64,000 nucleotides of DNA from Succinatimonas sp. UBA6849 (GCA_002449335.1 DKDL01000101.1:1-64000); one strand, 5' to 3'; shown: positions 9,184 through 18,992, counted from the first letter of the stretch. Translations and numbers: made by a program. Notes: generated by a model not told the origin, from the sequence alone.

Positions 9184-9405
9184 ATGAGAGTTTTTAAAAA
9201 CTATGCTCCAAAGCAGATTGCAAAATATGTTGTAGCCTTTTTCAAAGGTCAATTTTCAATCGAGGGTCAGGGGGTCTTTGAATTTGACGCTGGCAGAGTT
9301 GTGGTAAAAGTAAAGATGGATGAAGCTTCTAAAAAGATCTGCAAGGAGATCAATGAAGAAGCCACAGCTATGTCTACAAAACTAGAGGTAGAGCAGTACC
9401 ATTAG
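9184..9405 (+). CDS. Small conserved-looking protein of unknown function
   Basis: A 73-residue basic protein with no signal peptide or membrane segment. It starts MRVFKNYAPKQIAKYVVAFFKG and continues with an alternating hydrophobic stretch (FEFDAGRVVVKVKMD) that suggests beta strands, then a helix. AAGGA lies 10 nt before ATG, and a strong terminator lies 52 nt after the stop, so a genuine monocistronic gene is likely. I do not recognise the family. Confidence 0.7.
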   Translation: MRVFKNYAPKQIAKYVVAFFKGQFSIEGQGVFEFDAGRVVVKVKMDEASKKICKEINEEATAMSTKLEVEQYH

Positions 9406-9456
9406 TTTTAAGCTGGCTTTTAAAAACTTTTGAGCTAAATTTTGGCTCTCTAAAAG

Positions 9457-9482
9457 AGGATGTTTAAAAACGTCCTTTTTTT
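9457..9482 (+). terminator. Intrinsic terminator
   Basis: The stem GGATGTTT (9458-9465) pairs with AAACGTCC (9468-9475) with one G-U pair and is followed by seven T. It ends the small gene at 9184-9405. Confidence 0.88.
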
Positions 9483-9586
9483 ATGCAAAATTTCGGTGTT
9501 TTTCAAATACACAGCTTTGAAATTTCACTATGCTATAATGCATAAGCTTCTTTGAAGCGTATGTTTTTCAATTTCGCAAAGGTTAT

Positions 9587-10609
9587 ATGTCGAAACTTCA
9601 GAATAATGCAGAGATCTCTAACATTCATGCTATGTTAGATGAGCTTCCAAACGCAGAACAGATCCAAGATTCAATCGTTAACGAATTATCAACAGTACAA
9701 GACGTAGTACGTTATCTTGTATCCTGTTTTTCAAGCCACTCTATCTTTGTAGGTCATGGTACAGACAATTACTGGGATGAAGCTTTGGAAATTGTCCAGG
9801 CTGTAATGCATCTTCAGCCACCATGTGATGATTCAACCTTAAACTCAAAGTTAACTAAGAGTGAGAGGGTAATTATTGCCAAGATTGCTGTACAGAGAAT
9901 TTTAGAGAGAATTCCTACTCCATACCTGACTCACAGAGCATTCTTCTGCGGTAAAGAATTCTATGTTGATGACAGAGTCATCATCCCAAGATCACCTATT
10001 GCCGAGTTAATCGAGAATGGCTTTGATCCTTATCTTGAGAGAAGCCCTGAAAGAGTACTTGATATGTGTACAGGCTCTGCCTGCATCGCTATTGCCATTG
10101 CTCTTCACTTTGACGGTGATGTTGAGGTTGATGCTGTAGATATTTCAGATGAAGCTTTAGATGTAGCAAATATCAATATTCAGGGTTACGGTCTTGAGAA
10201 TGTAGTAACTCCTATTAAATCTGATTTATTCAATAACCTGCCTGAAGGCGATAAGTATGATCTTATCGTGGCAAATCCTCCTTATGTAGACAGCTATGAT
10301 TTAGCTACTATGCCAGAGGAGTTTAACCGTGAACCTGATCTTGCATTAGGCTCTGGTGATGACGGTTTAGATTGTGCTAAGAGAATTTTAGCTGATGCAG
10401 CTGACTTCCTGAATGATGACGGTATCTTAATTATGGAAGTAGGTAATTCTGAAGAGCATTTAGTTGACCTCTTCCCAACCGTACCATTCCACTTTGTTGA
10501 TTTAAAACGCGGTGGTACCGGTGTCTTTATCTTATCAAAAGAACAGTTAAAGACTTATCATGAGGTCTTTGCAAAAGCTGCTGCTGAGGTAGTAAACAAT
10601 GAGCGCTAA
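9587..10609 (+). CDS. prmB: 50S ribosomal protein L3 N5-glutamine methyltransferase
   Basis: Methylates a glutamine of L3 using S-adenosylmethionine. The 340-residue protein has the SAM-binding [16 protein letters not shown] block near residue 161 and the [10 protein letters not shown] active-site motif near residue 229. [14 protein letters not shown], typical of PrmB rather than PrmC, comes next. It overlaps the start of aroC by 11 nt, the same gene pair as yfcB-aroC in E. coli, implying translational coupling. Confidence 0.96.
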   Translation: MSKLQNNAEISNIHAMLDELPNAEQIQDSIVNELSTVQDVVRYLVSCFSSHSIFVGHGTDNYWDEALEIVQAVMHLQPPCDDSTLNSKLTKSERVIIAKIAVQRILERIPTPYLTHRAFFCGKEFYVDDRVIIPRSPIAELIENGFDPYLERSPERVLDMCTGSACIAIAIALHFDGDVEVDAVDISDEALDVANINIQGYGLENVVTPIKSDLFNNLPEGDKYDLIVANPPYVDSYDLATMPEEFNREPDLALGSGDDGLDCAKRILADAADFLNDDGILIMEVGNSEEHLVDLFPTVPFHFVDLKRGGTGVFILSKEQLKTYHEVFAKAAAEVVNNER

Positions 10610-11696
10610 TACCTTTGGTGAGCTGTTTAGAGTTACTACCTGCGGTGAGAGCCATGGCTTGGCTTTAGCTGCAATTATTGATGGTGTACCACCTCTAATT
10701 GAGTTAGATGAGTCAGACATTCAGCCTGATCTTGACAGACGTCGTCCAGGCTCTACCCGTTATGGCACTCCACGTAATGAAGCTGATAAAGTAAAGATTA
10801 TTTCAGGTGTATTCGAAGGTAAGACTACAGGTACTCCTATTGGTCTTATCATTGAGAACACCTCTCAGAGATCTGGCGATTATTCAGCTATCATGAATTC
10901 ATTCAGACCTGGTCATGCTGATTACACCTATCTGTCAAAATACGGTATTCGTGATTACCGTGGTGGTGGCAGAGCTTCTGCTCGTGAAACTGCTATGAGA
11001 GTTGCAGCAGGTGCTGTAGCTAAAAAAGTTTTAAAGAAACTTTTTAATATCACTGTAGATGGTTGCGTAACTGCCATAGGTGAAGTTTCAACTGATATCT
11101 ATGATGCAAAGACTGCATTAGAGAATGAGTTTAACTTCTCAGACTTATCAAAGATTGATGCTCTAAAAGCTTTATTTAAAGATTTAGCAACTACTGGCGA
11201 CTCTGTAGGTGCTGTAGTGCAGGTAAGAGCTCATGGCGTAAAAGCAGGTTTAGGTGATCCTGTTTTCAATCGTCTAGATGCACAGATTGCTTCAGCTATG
11301 ATGGGCATTAACGCAGTTAAAGGTGTAGAGATTGGTGATGGCTTTGAAATGGCCAAAATGAGGGGATCAGAGGCTCGTGATGAACTTACCCCTGAGAAAT
11401 TCACCTCAAACCATTCTGGTGGCATTTTAGGCGGTATTAGCTCAGGTCAGGAGATCATTGTTAAGATGGCTCTAAAGCCAACTTCAAGTATCCTTGTACC
11501 AGGAAACACCATCGATAAAGAGGGTAAGGTTTGCTCTATTGTAACTAAAGGTCGTCATGATCCTTGTGTGGGTATTAGGGCTGTCCCTATTGCTGAAGCT
11601 ATGCTTGCAATTACTCTTTTAGATGCTGCTCTTCGCAATAAAGCTCAATGCTTTAATGTACCTCCTCAACCTTTTGAAATCCCTGTTGAAGGTTAA
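10599..11696 (+). CDS. aroC: Chorismate synthase
   Basis: Converts EPSP to chorismate using reduced FMN, the last step of the shikimate pathway. The 365-residue protein has the family signatures GESHG (residues 17-21), RPGHADYTY, the [11 protein letters not shown] block and the C-terminal [18 protein letters not shown]. The ATG lies inside the end of prmB. A perfect hairpin follows the stop codon. Confidence 0.98.
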   Translation: MSANTFGELFRVTTCGESHGLALAAIIDGVPPLIELDESDIQPDLDRRRPGSTRYGTPRNEADKVKIISGVFEGKTTGTPIGLIIENTSQRSGDYSAIMNSFRPGHADYTYLSKYGIRDYRGGGRASARETAMRVAAGAVAKKVLKKLFNITVDGCVTAIGEVSTDIYDAKTALENEFNFSDLSKIDALKALFKDLATTGDSVGAVVQVRAHGVKAGLGDPVFNRLDAQIASAMMGINAVKGVEIGDGFEMAKMRGSEARDELTPEKFTSNHSGGILGGISSGQEIIVKMALKPTSSILVPGNTIDKEGKVCSIVTKGRHDPCVGIRAVPIAEAMLAITLLDAALRNKAQCFNVPPQPFEIPVEG

Positions 11697-11701
11697 TCTT
11701 T

Positions 11702-11727
11702 GATACTCAGGCGCAAGCCTGAGTATC
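11702..11727 (+). terminator. Perfect 11-bp hairpin with GCAA tetraloop after aroC
   Basis: GATACTCAGGC (11702-11712), loop GCAA, GCCTGAGTATC (11717-11727). The GCAA loop fits the stable GNRA class. There is no T-run on either strand, so it may act as a 3'-end-protecting structure or a Rho-assisted stop rather than as a classic intrinsic terminator. Confidence 0.55.
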
Positions 11728-11763
11728 ACCTCATAACCAGTCCAATTCTCAAAACTTCTACAG

Positions 11764-12255
11764 ATGCTACATAATGCTATGCCTTCTTCTGATAATCGTT
11801 TCTTATCAAATTTAGAGCACTTTGACACCTTTGCTTTTAAGTTTCTCTCTAAAAGAGAGGTGGTAATTCAGGATTGTGAATATACAGGCATAGTCTTCTC
11901 AGACCGAGCTAAATCCATATTTTTTGATGAACGGTCACAAGATGACTGCAATGATTTGTACCTGAATACCAAGATAGTTGCTCTCTGTGCAAAGAGTTTG
12001 TTTGATGATGATATTAGCGCTCATAAGATTGTGTTCTCGGTTATCTATAATAAGAGAGCTCAAAACTTAATCTTAAAGGCTGATAGAGAGCAAATGCCTT
12101 ACTTTGTATCACCTGAGTATGAGAATGCTCTTTTTGTCATTGCTAAAAAGGAATTTGACTATTATGTATTTGTTGAGAAAAGCTATTCAAAGATAAAAAC
12201 ATTGTTAGAAAAACTCAGCCTTGCAACTACTTTCTCTGAATACGTAAAACTATGA
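11764..12255 (+). CDS. Hypothetical protein downstream of aroC
   Basis: A 163-residue soluble protein without recognisable domains, signal peptide or membrane segment. It is rich in Phe, Tyr, Lys and Asp, with features such as EYTGIVFSDRAKSIFFDE and a helical end. The start is uncertain: ATG 11764 and ATG 11779 are both possible and neither has a clear Shine-Dalgarno site. It may be read through from prmB-aroC. I do not recognise the family. Confidence 0.6.
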   Translation: MLHNAMPSSDNRFLSNLEHFDTFAFKFLSKREVVIQDCEYTGIVFSDRAKSIFFDERSQDDCNDLYLNTKIVALCAKSLFDDDISAHKIVFSVIYNKRAQNLILKADREQMPYFVSPEYENALFVIAKKEFDYYVFVEKSYSKIKTLLEKLSLATTFSEYVKL

Positions 12256-12294
12256 ATCTGAGAAGCAATCTCCAAATAAACTAACACCTATCAA

Positions 12295-12320
12295 TAAAAA
12301 ACGGCACCTAATGGTGCCGT
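12295..12320 (-). terminator. Intrinsic terminator of the xpt-permease block
   Basis: On the minus strand a perfect stem ACGGCACC/GGTGCCGT with loop ATTA is followed by six T. It lies 25 bp past the permease stop. Confidence 0.92.
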
Positions 12321-12344
12321 CATACGAGAATATGAAGGAAAGTA

Positions 12345-13688
12345 TTATTCTTTAATTCTAATGAGCATATTAGACAGAATAGCTACAATACCGCCTGTGG
12401 TAATACCTGATGAGAATAGAGTTGAAATCTCCTGTGGGAACTTACTTAAAATCTCAGGCACAAGCTCAACTGATAAACCAAATGAGAAACTTAAAGCCAT
12501 AACCAAGATAGCTTTACGGTTCATCTTTTGGGTAGAAATAATTCTGATACCAGCAGCAGCTACTGTTCCGAACATTAACAGAGTTGCACCACCTAAAACA
12601 GGATCAGGAATAAGAGCAAAGACTTTACCTACAGCAGGAAACATACCCAGAATAACTAAGAACAGGGCAATAAAGTAACCTACATAGCGAGATGCTACAC
12701 CTGTTAACTGGATCATGCCGTTGTTTTGAGCAAAGATTGAGTTAGGGAAGGAGTTTAAGCAACCTGCTAACATAGAGTTAAAGCCGTCAGCTAAAATTCC
12801 TCCTGATGAGCGTTTCTGGAATTTCTCACCCTCAATAGGCTGTCCTGAAATCAAAGAGTTTGCTGTGATATCGCCATAAGCTTCAATAGCAGTGATAAGG
12901 TAAACCACACCTAAACCGATGATTGCAGCAGGATCAAATACCAAACCATACTTAAATGGTGATGGAATATTAAAGCCACCATAGCTTTGGATTTGGGTAA
13001 AATCAACTCTACCTAAGAAATAAGCTACAACAAAGCCGATGATAAGACCTAAAACGATAGAGCTCATTCTTAAGTATCTGTTAGAGCTTCTGTTAAAGAT
13101 TAAGATACTGATTATAACAAGGGCAGCCAGACCTAAATTCTCCATAGAACCAAAGGTTCCATCAGCTTTAGCTCCAAATCCACCACCACAGGAAATCACA
13201 CCAACCTTAATTAAGCTCAGGCCAATTAAAGTAACCACGATACCTGATACTAAAGGGGTGATGATCTTTCTTGTGTAACGTAAGATCCTGCTGATGAACA
13301 TTTCAACTACAGAACCAGAGATCACAGCACCAAAGATAGCAGCCAAGCCACCGTTTAAACCAGCACCAATAATAGGAGAGATAAAAGAGAAGGAAGTACC
13401 CTGAATACAAAGCAGACCGCAACCTATAGGACCTACACGTTTACACTGAATAAAGGTGGAGATACCTGAGGCCAGTAAAGACATGGAAATCAGATAGCTT
13501 GTGGTTTCTAAGTCTAATTTTAAAGCACCGGCAATAATGAGTGGAGGAGTAATAATAGCCACAAAGATTGCTAACAGATGCTGAAAAGCAGCAAACAAAG
13601 CCTCTTTTACAGGAGGTCTGTCTTCTAACTTATAGATAAGCTCTGATTTTGTTTCACCAAGAGGAGCTTCTTTTGTATTATCAGACAT
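12345..13688 (-). CDS. Xanthine permease (NCS2 family)
   Basis: A 447-residue inner-membrane purine transporter with about 12-14 hydrophobic segments. It opens with YKLEDRPPVKEALFAAFQHLLAIFV, split by family markers also seen in E. coli XanQ/XanP. Further matches are TPLVSGIVVTLIGLSLIKVG, the QNNGMIQLTGVASRYVG motif and an EAYGDITA segment. It lies 46 bp downstream of xpt on the same strand, so uptake of xanthine and its conversion to XMP are paired, as in xpt-pbuX of Firmicutes. XanP versus XanQ cannot be decided by eye. Confidence 0.9.
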   Translation of the reverse strand: MSDNTKEAPLGETKSELIYKLEDRPPVKEALFAAFQHLLAIFVAIITPPLIIAGALKLDLETTSYLISMSLLASGISTFIQCKRVGPIGCGLLCIQGTSFSFISPIIGAGLNGGLAAIFGAVISGSVVEMFISRILRYTRKIITPLVSGIVVTLIGLSLIKVGVISCGGGFGAKADGTFGSMENLGLAALVIISILIFNRSSNRYLRMSSIVLGLIIGFVVAYFLGRVDFTQIQSYGGFNIPSPFKYGLVFDPAAIIGLGVVYLITAIEAYGDITANSLISGQPIEGEKFQKRSSGGILADGFNSMLAGCLNSFPNSIFAQNNGMIQLTGVASRYVGYFIALFLVILGMFPAVGKVFALIPDPVLGGATLLMFGTVAAAGIRIISTQKMNRKAILVMALSFSFGLSVELVPEILSKFPQEISTLFSSGITTGGIVAILSNMLIRIKE

Positions 13689-13734
13689 TTTATTTAATCT
13701 CTTTTATCTAATCTAAGTTTAGGAACTTAAAAGA

Positions 13735-14334
13735 TTATTCTTTCTCTTTAAAGGTGATCTTGCAGTTATCTAGGCTGTCGATAATAGCTAATGATTCAAC
13801 CTGATATCCACTCTCTCTTAAGAAGTCACCGCCGTGCTGGAATGACTTTTCAACGATAAAGCCCATGCCTGATAATTCAGCACCTGCTTTCTTTACTAAA
13901 TCGATAATACCTTTTGCAGCATTACCGTTAGCTAAGAAGTCATCAATGAAAAGCACCTTATCACCTTTGCCTAAGAAATCCTTTGAGCAGCAGACTGTGT
14001 AAGCTCTGTTCTTAGTAAAAGAGAAAACTTCAGTGGTTAACATGTTGTCCATGGTTGAAGGCTTCTTCTTTTTAGCAAATACAACAGGAACATTTAAAAG
14101 AAAACCTACCATGATAGCTGGAGCAATACCTGATGCTTCGATGGTTAAGATCTTATTGATCTCTTTGTTTGCAAATCTGCGTACAAACTCAATTGACATT
14201 GATTGAAGCAATGTAGGATCGATCTGATGATTGATAAAACTGTCAACTTTCAGAATACCACCTTCTAAGCATTTGCCGTCCTGTTTAATTCTCTCAACTA
14301 GTGGGGCAAAAGGTCTGTAGTGAGTAGCCATCAT
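13735..14334 (-). CDS. xpt: Xanthine phosphoribosyltransferase (Bacillus-type Xpt)
   Basis: Converts xanthine and PRPP to XMP in purine salvage. The 199-residue protein has the type I PRTase signature [16 protein letters not shown] (about residues 126-141). It also has [13 protein letters not shown] near the N-terminus, SSGIAPA-like [12 protein letters not shown], and [12 protein letters not shown] at the end, all closely matching Bacillus Xpt rather than E. coli Gpt. Two adjacent ATG codons (14334 and 14331) follow an AAGAGG site. No purine riboswitch is visible upstream. Expression probably comes with rimO, 23 bp upstream. Confidence 0.94.
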   Translation of the reverse strand: MMATHYRPFAPLVERIKQDGKCLEGGILKVDSFINHQIDPTLLQSMSIEFVRRFANKEINKILTIEASGIAPAIMVGFLLNVPVVFAKKKKPSTMDNMLTTEVFSFTKNRAYTVCCSKDFLGKGDKVLFIDDFLANGNAAKGIIDLVKKAGAELSGMGFIVEKSFQHGGDFLRESGYQVESLAIIDSLDNCKITFKEKE

Positions 14335-14357
14335 TTGTACCTCTTAAATGATTTTCT

Positions 14358-15683
14358 TTAATTCTTAATAAAGGAAATAGCGCCGTCTGTCTTTGAAACT
14401 AGCTCTGCTTCCATATCATGTTCATCATGGGAGACGATCTTAGCTTTTACAAGATCGCCGACTTCAACACCTTTGGTGTTTGGAATTGAAATTACTCCAT
14501 CAATATCAGGGGATTCGTACTTTGAACGGCCAACTGCAACGCCATCATCTGAAACGTAGTCAATTAGAACCTGATATTCTTTGCCAACTCTCTGTTCGAG
14601 TTTTTCATAAGAGATTTTTGCCTGTGTCTCCATTAAAAGAGCTGCTCTGTGCTCTCTTAATTCCTCATCCACAGGATTTAAGTAATCGTTAGCTGCAGCG
14701 CCTTCTACATCTGAATAAGGGAAACATCCTACTCTATCTAATTTAGCTTCTTTAATAAAATCTAAAAGTTCATTAAACTGAGCTTCAGTTTCACCAGGGA
14801 AGCCTGCAATGAAAGTTGATCTGATTGCAATATCAGGACAAACAGCACGCCAGTTTTCAATCAGACGCAGAGTTTTGTCGATATTACCAGGACGCTTCAT
14901 TGCACGTAAAATGGTTGGATTTACATGCTGGAAAGGTACATCCAAATAAGGTAATACCAAGCCTTCAGCCATTAAATCAACCACTCTGTTAGCTTCATCT
15001 GATGGGTAGACATAGTGAACTCTAACCCAGCGTTTGAATTGACCTAACTTACGCAAAAGTGATGATAGAGAGGTCTTATTCTTAAGATCCATACCGTAGT
15101 CAGAGCTGTCTTGCGCAATAACCAAAAGCTCTTTTACGCCACGACGCACCAAATCCTCAGATTCTTTTAAAATTGAATCTACTTTTCTTGAACGAAGTGG
15201 TCCACGTAATGAAGGAATGATACAGAAAGAGCAGTGATGTCTGCATCCTTCTGCAATCTTAAGATAAGCATAATGAGGAGGAGTGAGCAGAATACCTGAA
15301 GCACCAACATTCTGGCGATCTGATTCACTAGGTTTACCTACTAATGAAACGATACCGCGAATAACTGTAGCTCTCATACCAGGACCGTAAACAGCTGCAA
15401 CTTGTGGATATCTGTCCATTACAAGTTTAGCTCTGGCACCTAGACAACCTGTAACAATAACTTTACGAGCATAGTTTAGAGCTTCACCGATTGCCTGCAT
15501 GGATTCTTCGACTGCAGGGCCGATAAAACCGCAGGTATTAACTACAACTACATCACATTTGCTGTATTCGTTTTCGATTTTGTAGCCCATAGCTACAAGT
15601 ACAGAGGTTAATCTTTGAGAGTCAACAAGATTTTTGGCACAGCCTAGGGAAACTAGACCAATTTTAGGAGTGTTCTGCTGCAT
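14358..15683 (-). CDS. rimO: Ribosomal protein S12 methylthiotransferase
   Basis: A radical-SAM enzyme that adds a methylthio group to an aspartate of S12. The 441-residue protein has the N-terminal MTTase domain with cluster cysteines (GLVSLGCAKNLVDS; NTCGF; TGCLG), the radical-SAM motif CRHHCSFC near residue 143, and a C-terminal TRAM domain (YQVLIDYVSDDGVAVGRSKYESPDIDG). It appears to be the first gene of a rimO-xpt-permease unit, because a terminator separates it from ppaC upstream. Confidence 0.97.
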   Translation of the reverse strand: MQQNTPKIGLVSLGCAKNLVDSQRLTSVLVAMGYKIENEYSKCDVVVVNTCGFIGPAVEESMQAIGEALNYARKVIVTGCLGARAKLVMDRYPQVAAVYGPGMRATVIRGIVSLVGKPSESDRQNVGASGILLTPPHYAYLKIAEGCRHHCSFCIIPSLRGPLRSRKVDSILKESEDLVRRGVKELLVIAQDSSDYGMDLKNKTSLSSLLRKLGQFKRWVRVHYVYPSDEANRVVDLMAEGLVLPYLDVPFQHVNPTILRAMKRPGNIDKTLRLIENWRAVCPDIAIRSTFIAGFPGETEAQFNELLDFIKEAKLDRVGCFPYSDVEGAAANDYLNPVDEELREHRAALLMETQAKISYEKLEQRVGKEYQVLIDYVSDDGVAVGRSKYESPDIDGVISIPNTKGVEVGDLVKAKIVSHDEHDMEAELVSKTDGAISFIKN

Positions 15684-15716
15684 TAAATTCTCTTATAGGT
15701 TTAATTCTCGATAGCC

Positions 15717-15742
15717 AAAAGCCAGGTAAAAACCTGGCTTTT
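15717..15742 (-). terminator. Intrinsic terminator of ppaC (bidirectional)
   Basis: The stem AAAAGCCAGGT/ACCTGGCTTTT with a four-base loop lies between the ppaC stop and rimO. It is T-rich at the 3' side on both strands. On the minus strand it would end ppaC transcripts before rimO. Confidence 0.9.
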
Positions 15743-15759
15743 TGCAATTAGAAAAGTAA

Positions 15760-16677
15760 TTAGGCCTTGAATGCACCCTGCAGTGGTGGAACAACCTGCT
15801 TCTTACGGCTCATTACACCAGGCATCCACATTACGTCAGCTTTCTTAGTACCTAAAGCTTCGATAACCTTGTTCTCATCATCTGAAGCAACTAGTAGCTC
15901 TGAACCTTCTTTCATGATGTCGGTTAGAACTAAGATAGCGCTGTGACGACCTTCAGCCTTAACTGCATTTAACTCGTCCTGTAAAGCCTTCTTTAACTCA
16001 GGGGTTACCATTGATAGAGAGATTAACTCTAACTGACCGATACCGATCTTCTTGCCACCCATATCAAAGTCTTTGAAGTCGCGGAAGATTAAATCACGAG
16101 GTGAAGCATCAAGATTTGACTTAGCTTTGAACATATCCATGCCTAAAGCCTCAGTATCAGAAACTGATGCAATCTTTGCTAACTCAGCAGCTGCTTTCTT
16201 ATCGAACTCAGTGCAGGTAGGGCTCTTGAATAAAACGGTGTCTGATAAGATAGCGCATAACATTGCACCAGCTAAATCAGCAGGAATTGCTACATTGTAG
16301 TAATCAGCTACCATCTTAACGATGGTGTTAGCGCAGCCATATGGCTGGATCCAGCACTCTAATGGAGTATCTGAGGTTACATCACCTAACTTGTGGTGAT
16401 CAACGATACCTAAAAGCTTAGCCTTTGAGAAATCTTCAGGAGCCTGTGCAAGATCTGAGTAGTCAACTAAGTAAACTTCTTTATCTGCAACTGATGAGAT
16501 AACCTTAGGAGCCTTTAAATTGAACTTTTTTAAAACGAACTCGGTCTCAGGAGCAGGTTCGCCCTGAGCTACAGCTTCGGCATCAATACCGCGAGCCTTT
16601 AAAACGTGTGCATATGAAAGAGCTGCAACAATTGAGTCTGTATCTGGATTCTTGTGTCCTAGAACTAAAACGCTCAT
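15760..16677 (-). CDS. ppaC: Manganese-dependent inorganic pyrophosphatase (family II)
   Basis: Hydrolyses pyrophosphate to drive biosynthesis. The 305-residue DHH-family protein has metal ligands in GHKNPDTDSI (residues 7-16), VDYSD (near 72) and GIVDHHKLGD (near 90). The DHHA2 half ends in the substrate-binding RKKQVVPPL. No CBS insert is present. Family II enzymes are typical of Firmicutes and of some anaerobic or host-associated proteobacteria; most gammaproteobacteria use the unrelated family I Ppa. Confidence 0.97.
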   Translation of the reverse strand: MSVLVLGHKNPDTDSIVAALSYAHVLKARGIDAEAVAQGEPAPETEFVLKKFNLKAPKVISSVADKEVYLVDYSDLAQAPEDFSKAKLLGIVDHHKLGDVTSDTPLECWIQPYGCANTIVKMVADYYNVAIPADLAGAMLCAILSDTVLFKSPTCTEFDKKAAAELAKIASVSDTEALGMDMFKAKSNLDASPRDLIFRDFKDFDMGGKKIGIGQLELISLSMVTPELKKALQDELNAVKAEGRHSAILVLTDIMKEGSELLVASDDENKVIEALGTKKADVMWMPGVMSRKKQVVPPLQGAFKA

Positions 16678-16896
16678 CTGTAATTCCTCAAATTATTTGG
16701 TACGAAAAATTTAATCTTGATATTTTACTCTTAAAGCGTCTTGTAGTCACCACTATTTCATTAAAAGTAATGCCTTTTATGCAAATTGTGACCACTCTTT
16801 TTGAGGATAATTGCGCTTTTAAACTATAATGAGTGTTTTAGTTATAAAAGCTTTAAGCAGCAAGTTAAAGCTGGTATTAGAAAAACGGAATTATAA

Positions 16897-17508
16897 ATGA
16901 TTAAAAAATTAGCTCTGACGATAGCTACAACTATGACTTTGTGTTCATTATCAGGAATAACTCTGGCAAAGGATAATGATGTTGCCACTTTGCAAAAAAG
17001 TTGTAATGAAGGAGATCTTGAAAACTGTTATATCGTAGGCACTCTCTATATGGATGGTGACGGTGTAACTAAAGATGCTTTCTCTGGTGTAAAACTAATT
17101 GAAAAAGCCTGTGAAGGCGGTGTGGTTGATGCATGTTCTTTACTTGGAGAAGTATATCTTACAGGAAAAGGAGTAAAGGCAAACTCTAATCAGGCAAGCT
17201 ACTACGTGACTAAAGCCTGCGAAGGCGGTGACATGTACGCCTGTGCTGTTTTAGGCTCTATGCATGCTAAAGGTCTTGGTGTAAGACGTGATTTAGATAA
17301 TGCTGCTACTTACTTTAAGAAGTCATGTGACGGTGGAGAGGGCTTTGGTTGCCTTTTATTAGGCAAACTTTATGAAGATGGCTTTGGTGTAAACAAAAAC
17401 TACGCTACAGCTAAATCTCTATTAGAGAAGTCCTGTTCTTTAGGAAATGAAGAAGGCTGTAAGAACTTGAAACTTTTAAAAGAGAAAATGACTAAAGACA
17501 GTAAATAA
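16897..17508 (+). CDS. Exported Cys-rich Sel1-repeat (Hcp-like) protein
   Basis: A 203-residue protein with a cleavable signal peptide (MIKKLALTIATTMTLCSLSG, cut after ...LAKA-type site near residue 24) and five Sel1 repeats. Each repeat carries a C-x7-C pair (CNEGDLENC, CEGGVVDAC, CEGGDMYAC, CDGGEGFGC, CSLGNEEGC). Such pairs form a disulfide across each repeat in Helicobacter Hcp proteins, so periplasmic oxidation is expected. Its role is likely protein-protein binding; no ligand is known. It heads a row of four exported proteins (16897-19611). Confidence 0.85.
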   Translation: MIKKLALTIATTMTLCSLSGITLAKDNDVATLQKSCNEGDLENCYIVGTLYMDGDGVTKDAFSGVKLIEKACEGGVVDACSLLGEVYLTGKGVKANSNQASYYVTKACEGGDMYACAVLGSMHAKGLGVRRDLDNAATYFKKSCDGGEGFGCLLLGKLYEDGFGVNKNYATAKSLLEKSCSLGNEEGCKNLKLLKEKMTKDSK

Positions 17509-17554
17509 GAAATTGCAAGTAAGAAATAGAAAATAAGACAAAGAGACACAATAT

Positions 17555-18106
17555 ATGAAAGCCTTTGATAAGAATAGTTTTAATAATAAGTTTCTGAAAC
17601 TAACAGTAGTAGCATTGCTTGCAAGCTTTTGCATTTCTCAATTTGCGATGGCAAAAGACAGTAAAGAGGCAAAGTCATCATTCAACGATGCTATAAAAGC
17701 TCACATCGTAAAGTGTTTAGCCAAAGATGCCAAAGAGTGTTCAAAAGCTGCGGTTTTATTTCAAAACGGTATTGGTGTAACTCAGAGTAATGAGCAGGCT
17801 TTAGCTTATTTTGATAAAGCATGTGCTTTAAATTCAGGAACAGATTGCATGAGACTTGCTGACCGCTACGTGGTAGGTGATGGTGTAGAACAAGACTCAA
17901 AGACCGCTTTTTCTTACTATAAAAAAGCTTGCAGTGCTAATGTTGCAGAGGCTTGTCGAAACATAGGTTTCATGTTTGAACTAGGTGATGGTACAGAACA
18001 GAATGTAGAGAAAGCTGCGGTTATGTATCAGTATGCATGCAATCTTAAAAATGAAGATGGATGCAAGCAGTTAGAAAGATTAGTTTCAAAAGTTAAGAAA
18101 AAGTGA
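17555..18106 (+). CDS. Second exported Cys-rich Sel1-repeat protein
   Basis: A 183-residue paralogue-like neighbour of the preceding gene, 46 bp downstream on the same strand. A signal peptide (hydrophobic TVVALLASFCISQFAMA) is followed by about four Sel1 repeats. Each has a C-x7-C pair (CLAKDAKEC, CALNSGTDC, CSANVAEAC, CNLKNEDGC). Sequence identity to the first copy is modest, so it is an old duplication or independent family member. The C-terminus is strongly basic (SKVKKK). Confidence 0.83.
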   Translation: MKAFDKNSFNNKFLKLTVVALLASFCISQFAMAKDSKEAKSSFNDAIKAHIVKCLAKDAKECSKAAVLFQNGIGVTQSNEQALAYFDKACALNSGTDCMRLADRYVVGDGVEQDSKTAFSYYKKACSANVAEACRNIGFMFELGDGTEQNVEKAAVMYQYACNLKNEDGCKQLERLVSKVKKK

Positions 18107-18275
18107 TTTTTGCAACTGTAATGAGTACAATACTAGGTTGAATAAAGTATAGCTTTAGTACTTTTACTAAGCTAAATGAGTTCTTAATTTCGTTTAATTG
18201 TTTTAGTCTAGTTGATGATGTTCTAGTTTAGTTGATGGATAAGTTAACAGACACAGTTGGTATAGCGTAGGTTGT

Positions 18276-18992
18276 ATGTTGTTTAATGTAACTAAATCTG
18301 CAGTGTTATTAGCATCGCTGTATTCTGCGATGTCTATGGCAATTACTTTGCCTGCACCTCCTCCAGAATTACCTGACACTCTTACCAAATTCAGAACCTT
18401 AGAACAATTAAACGAAGAAAGAACTCAAGACAACAGTGCTTATGTTCCTTTTACTGAGAATGTAGAAATTGAGTCAGCTCCTTTTGTACCAGGTGATGAT
18501 TCAGCTGGTATTGTCAGAATATCTTCAGTCTACACTCCTGAGGCTACAGTAGGTGTTCCTGATTACGGTGGAGCTATCGTAAGATTCTATGATCTTGAAG
18601 GAATACCTTGGAATATCTCATCTGTTCGATGCGAAAACCAGGGCTTTTCAGCAGAGGTTACCGCATCACCTTCAGAGCTTTTAATTAAGCAGGGATTAGG
18701 TGCAGTATCTACTAAAATGGCAGTGTCATTAGAAAACAACGACACTCCATTGGTGTTTACGCTGTCACCTGTAAAACTTGAGCGTAACGGCACTGCAATT
18801 AACACTGTGATTTATGCTGTAAGAATAAAAAGCTATACCAATACACAAGGGTATGTGTTTCCAAATGTGCATGAGGTACCAAAGCCAAACCCTCAGGCAC
18901 AGGTTGCTAAGTTTGACGGTATCAATTTAAGTGAAGTTGAAAATAATCTTGTAGAAGCTGTAAGAGCTTTAAAACAAGATGAGTCAAAGTAA
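18276..18992 (+). CDS. DotH/IcmK-like type IVB secretion family protein (short, orphan)
   Basis: A 238-residue exported protein. A signal peptide ends near SAMSMA, a proline-rich start follows, then a beta-rich domain: GGAIVRFYDLEGIPWNISSV, a stretch ending in LLIKQGLGAVSTKMAVSL, and DTPLVFTLSP. These correspond to DotH/IcmK and IncI TraN, where GxxxxLxFxDxxGxPWPI is followed by TPVMLTLMPG. DotH is an outer-membrane core component of type IVB secretion and conjugation systems and is usually longer (about 350 residues). No other Dot/Icm or Tra gene is visible apart from the transglycosylase next door. The match is by eye, so it is moderate. Confidence 0.6.
   Translation: MLFNVTKSAVLLASLYSAMSMAITLPAPPPELPDTLTKFRTLEQLNEERTQDNSAYVPFTENVEIESAPFVPGDDSAGIVRISSVYTPEATVGVPDYGGAIVRFYDLEGIPWNISSVRCENQGFSAEVTASPSELLIKQGLGAVSTKMAVSLENNDTPLVFTLSPVKLERNGTAINTVIYAVRIKSYTNTQGYVFPNVHEVPKPNPQAQVAKFDGINLSEVENNLVEAVRALKQDESK

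Noticed and set aside
13735..14357. Purine riboswitch before xpt
   Set aside because: Only 23 bp separate rimO and xpt, and no riboswitch core is seen there or before rimO.
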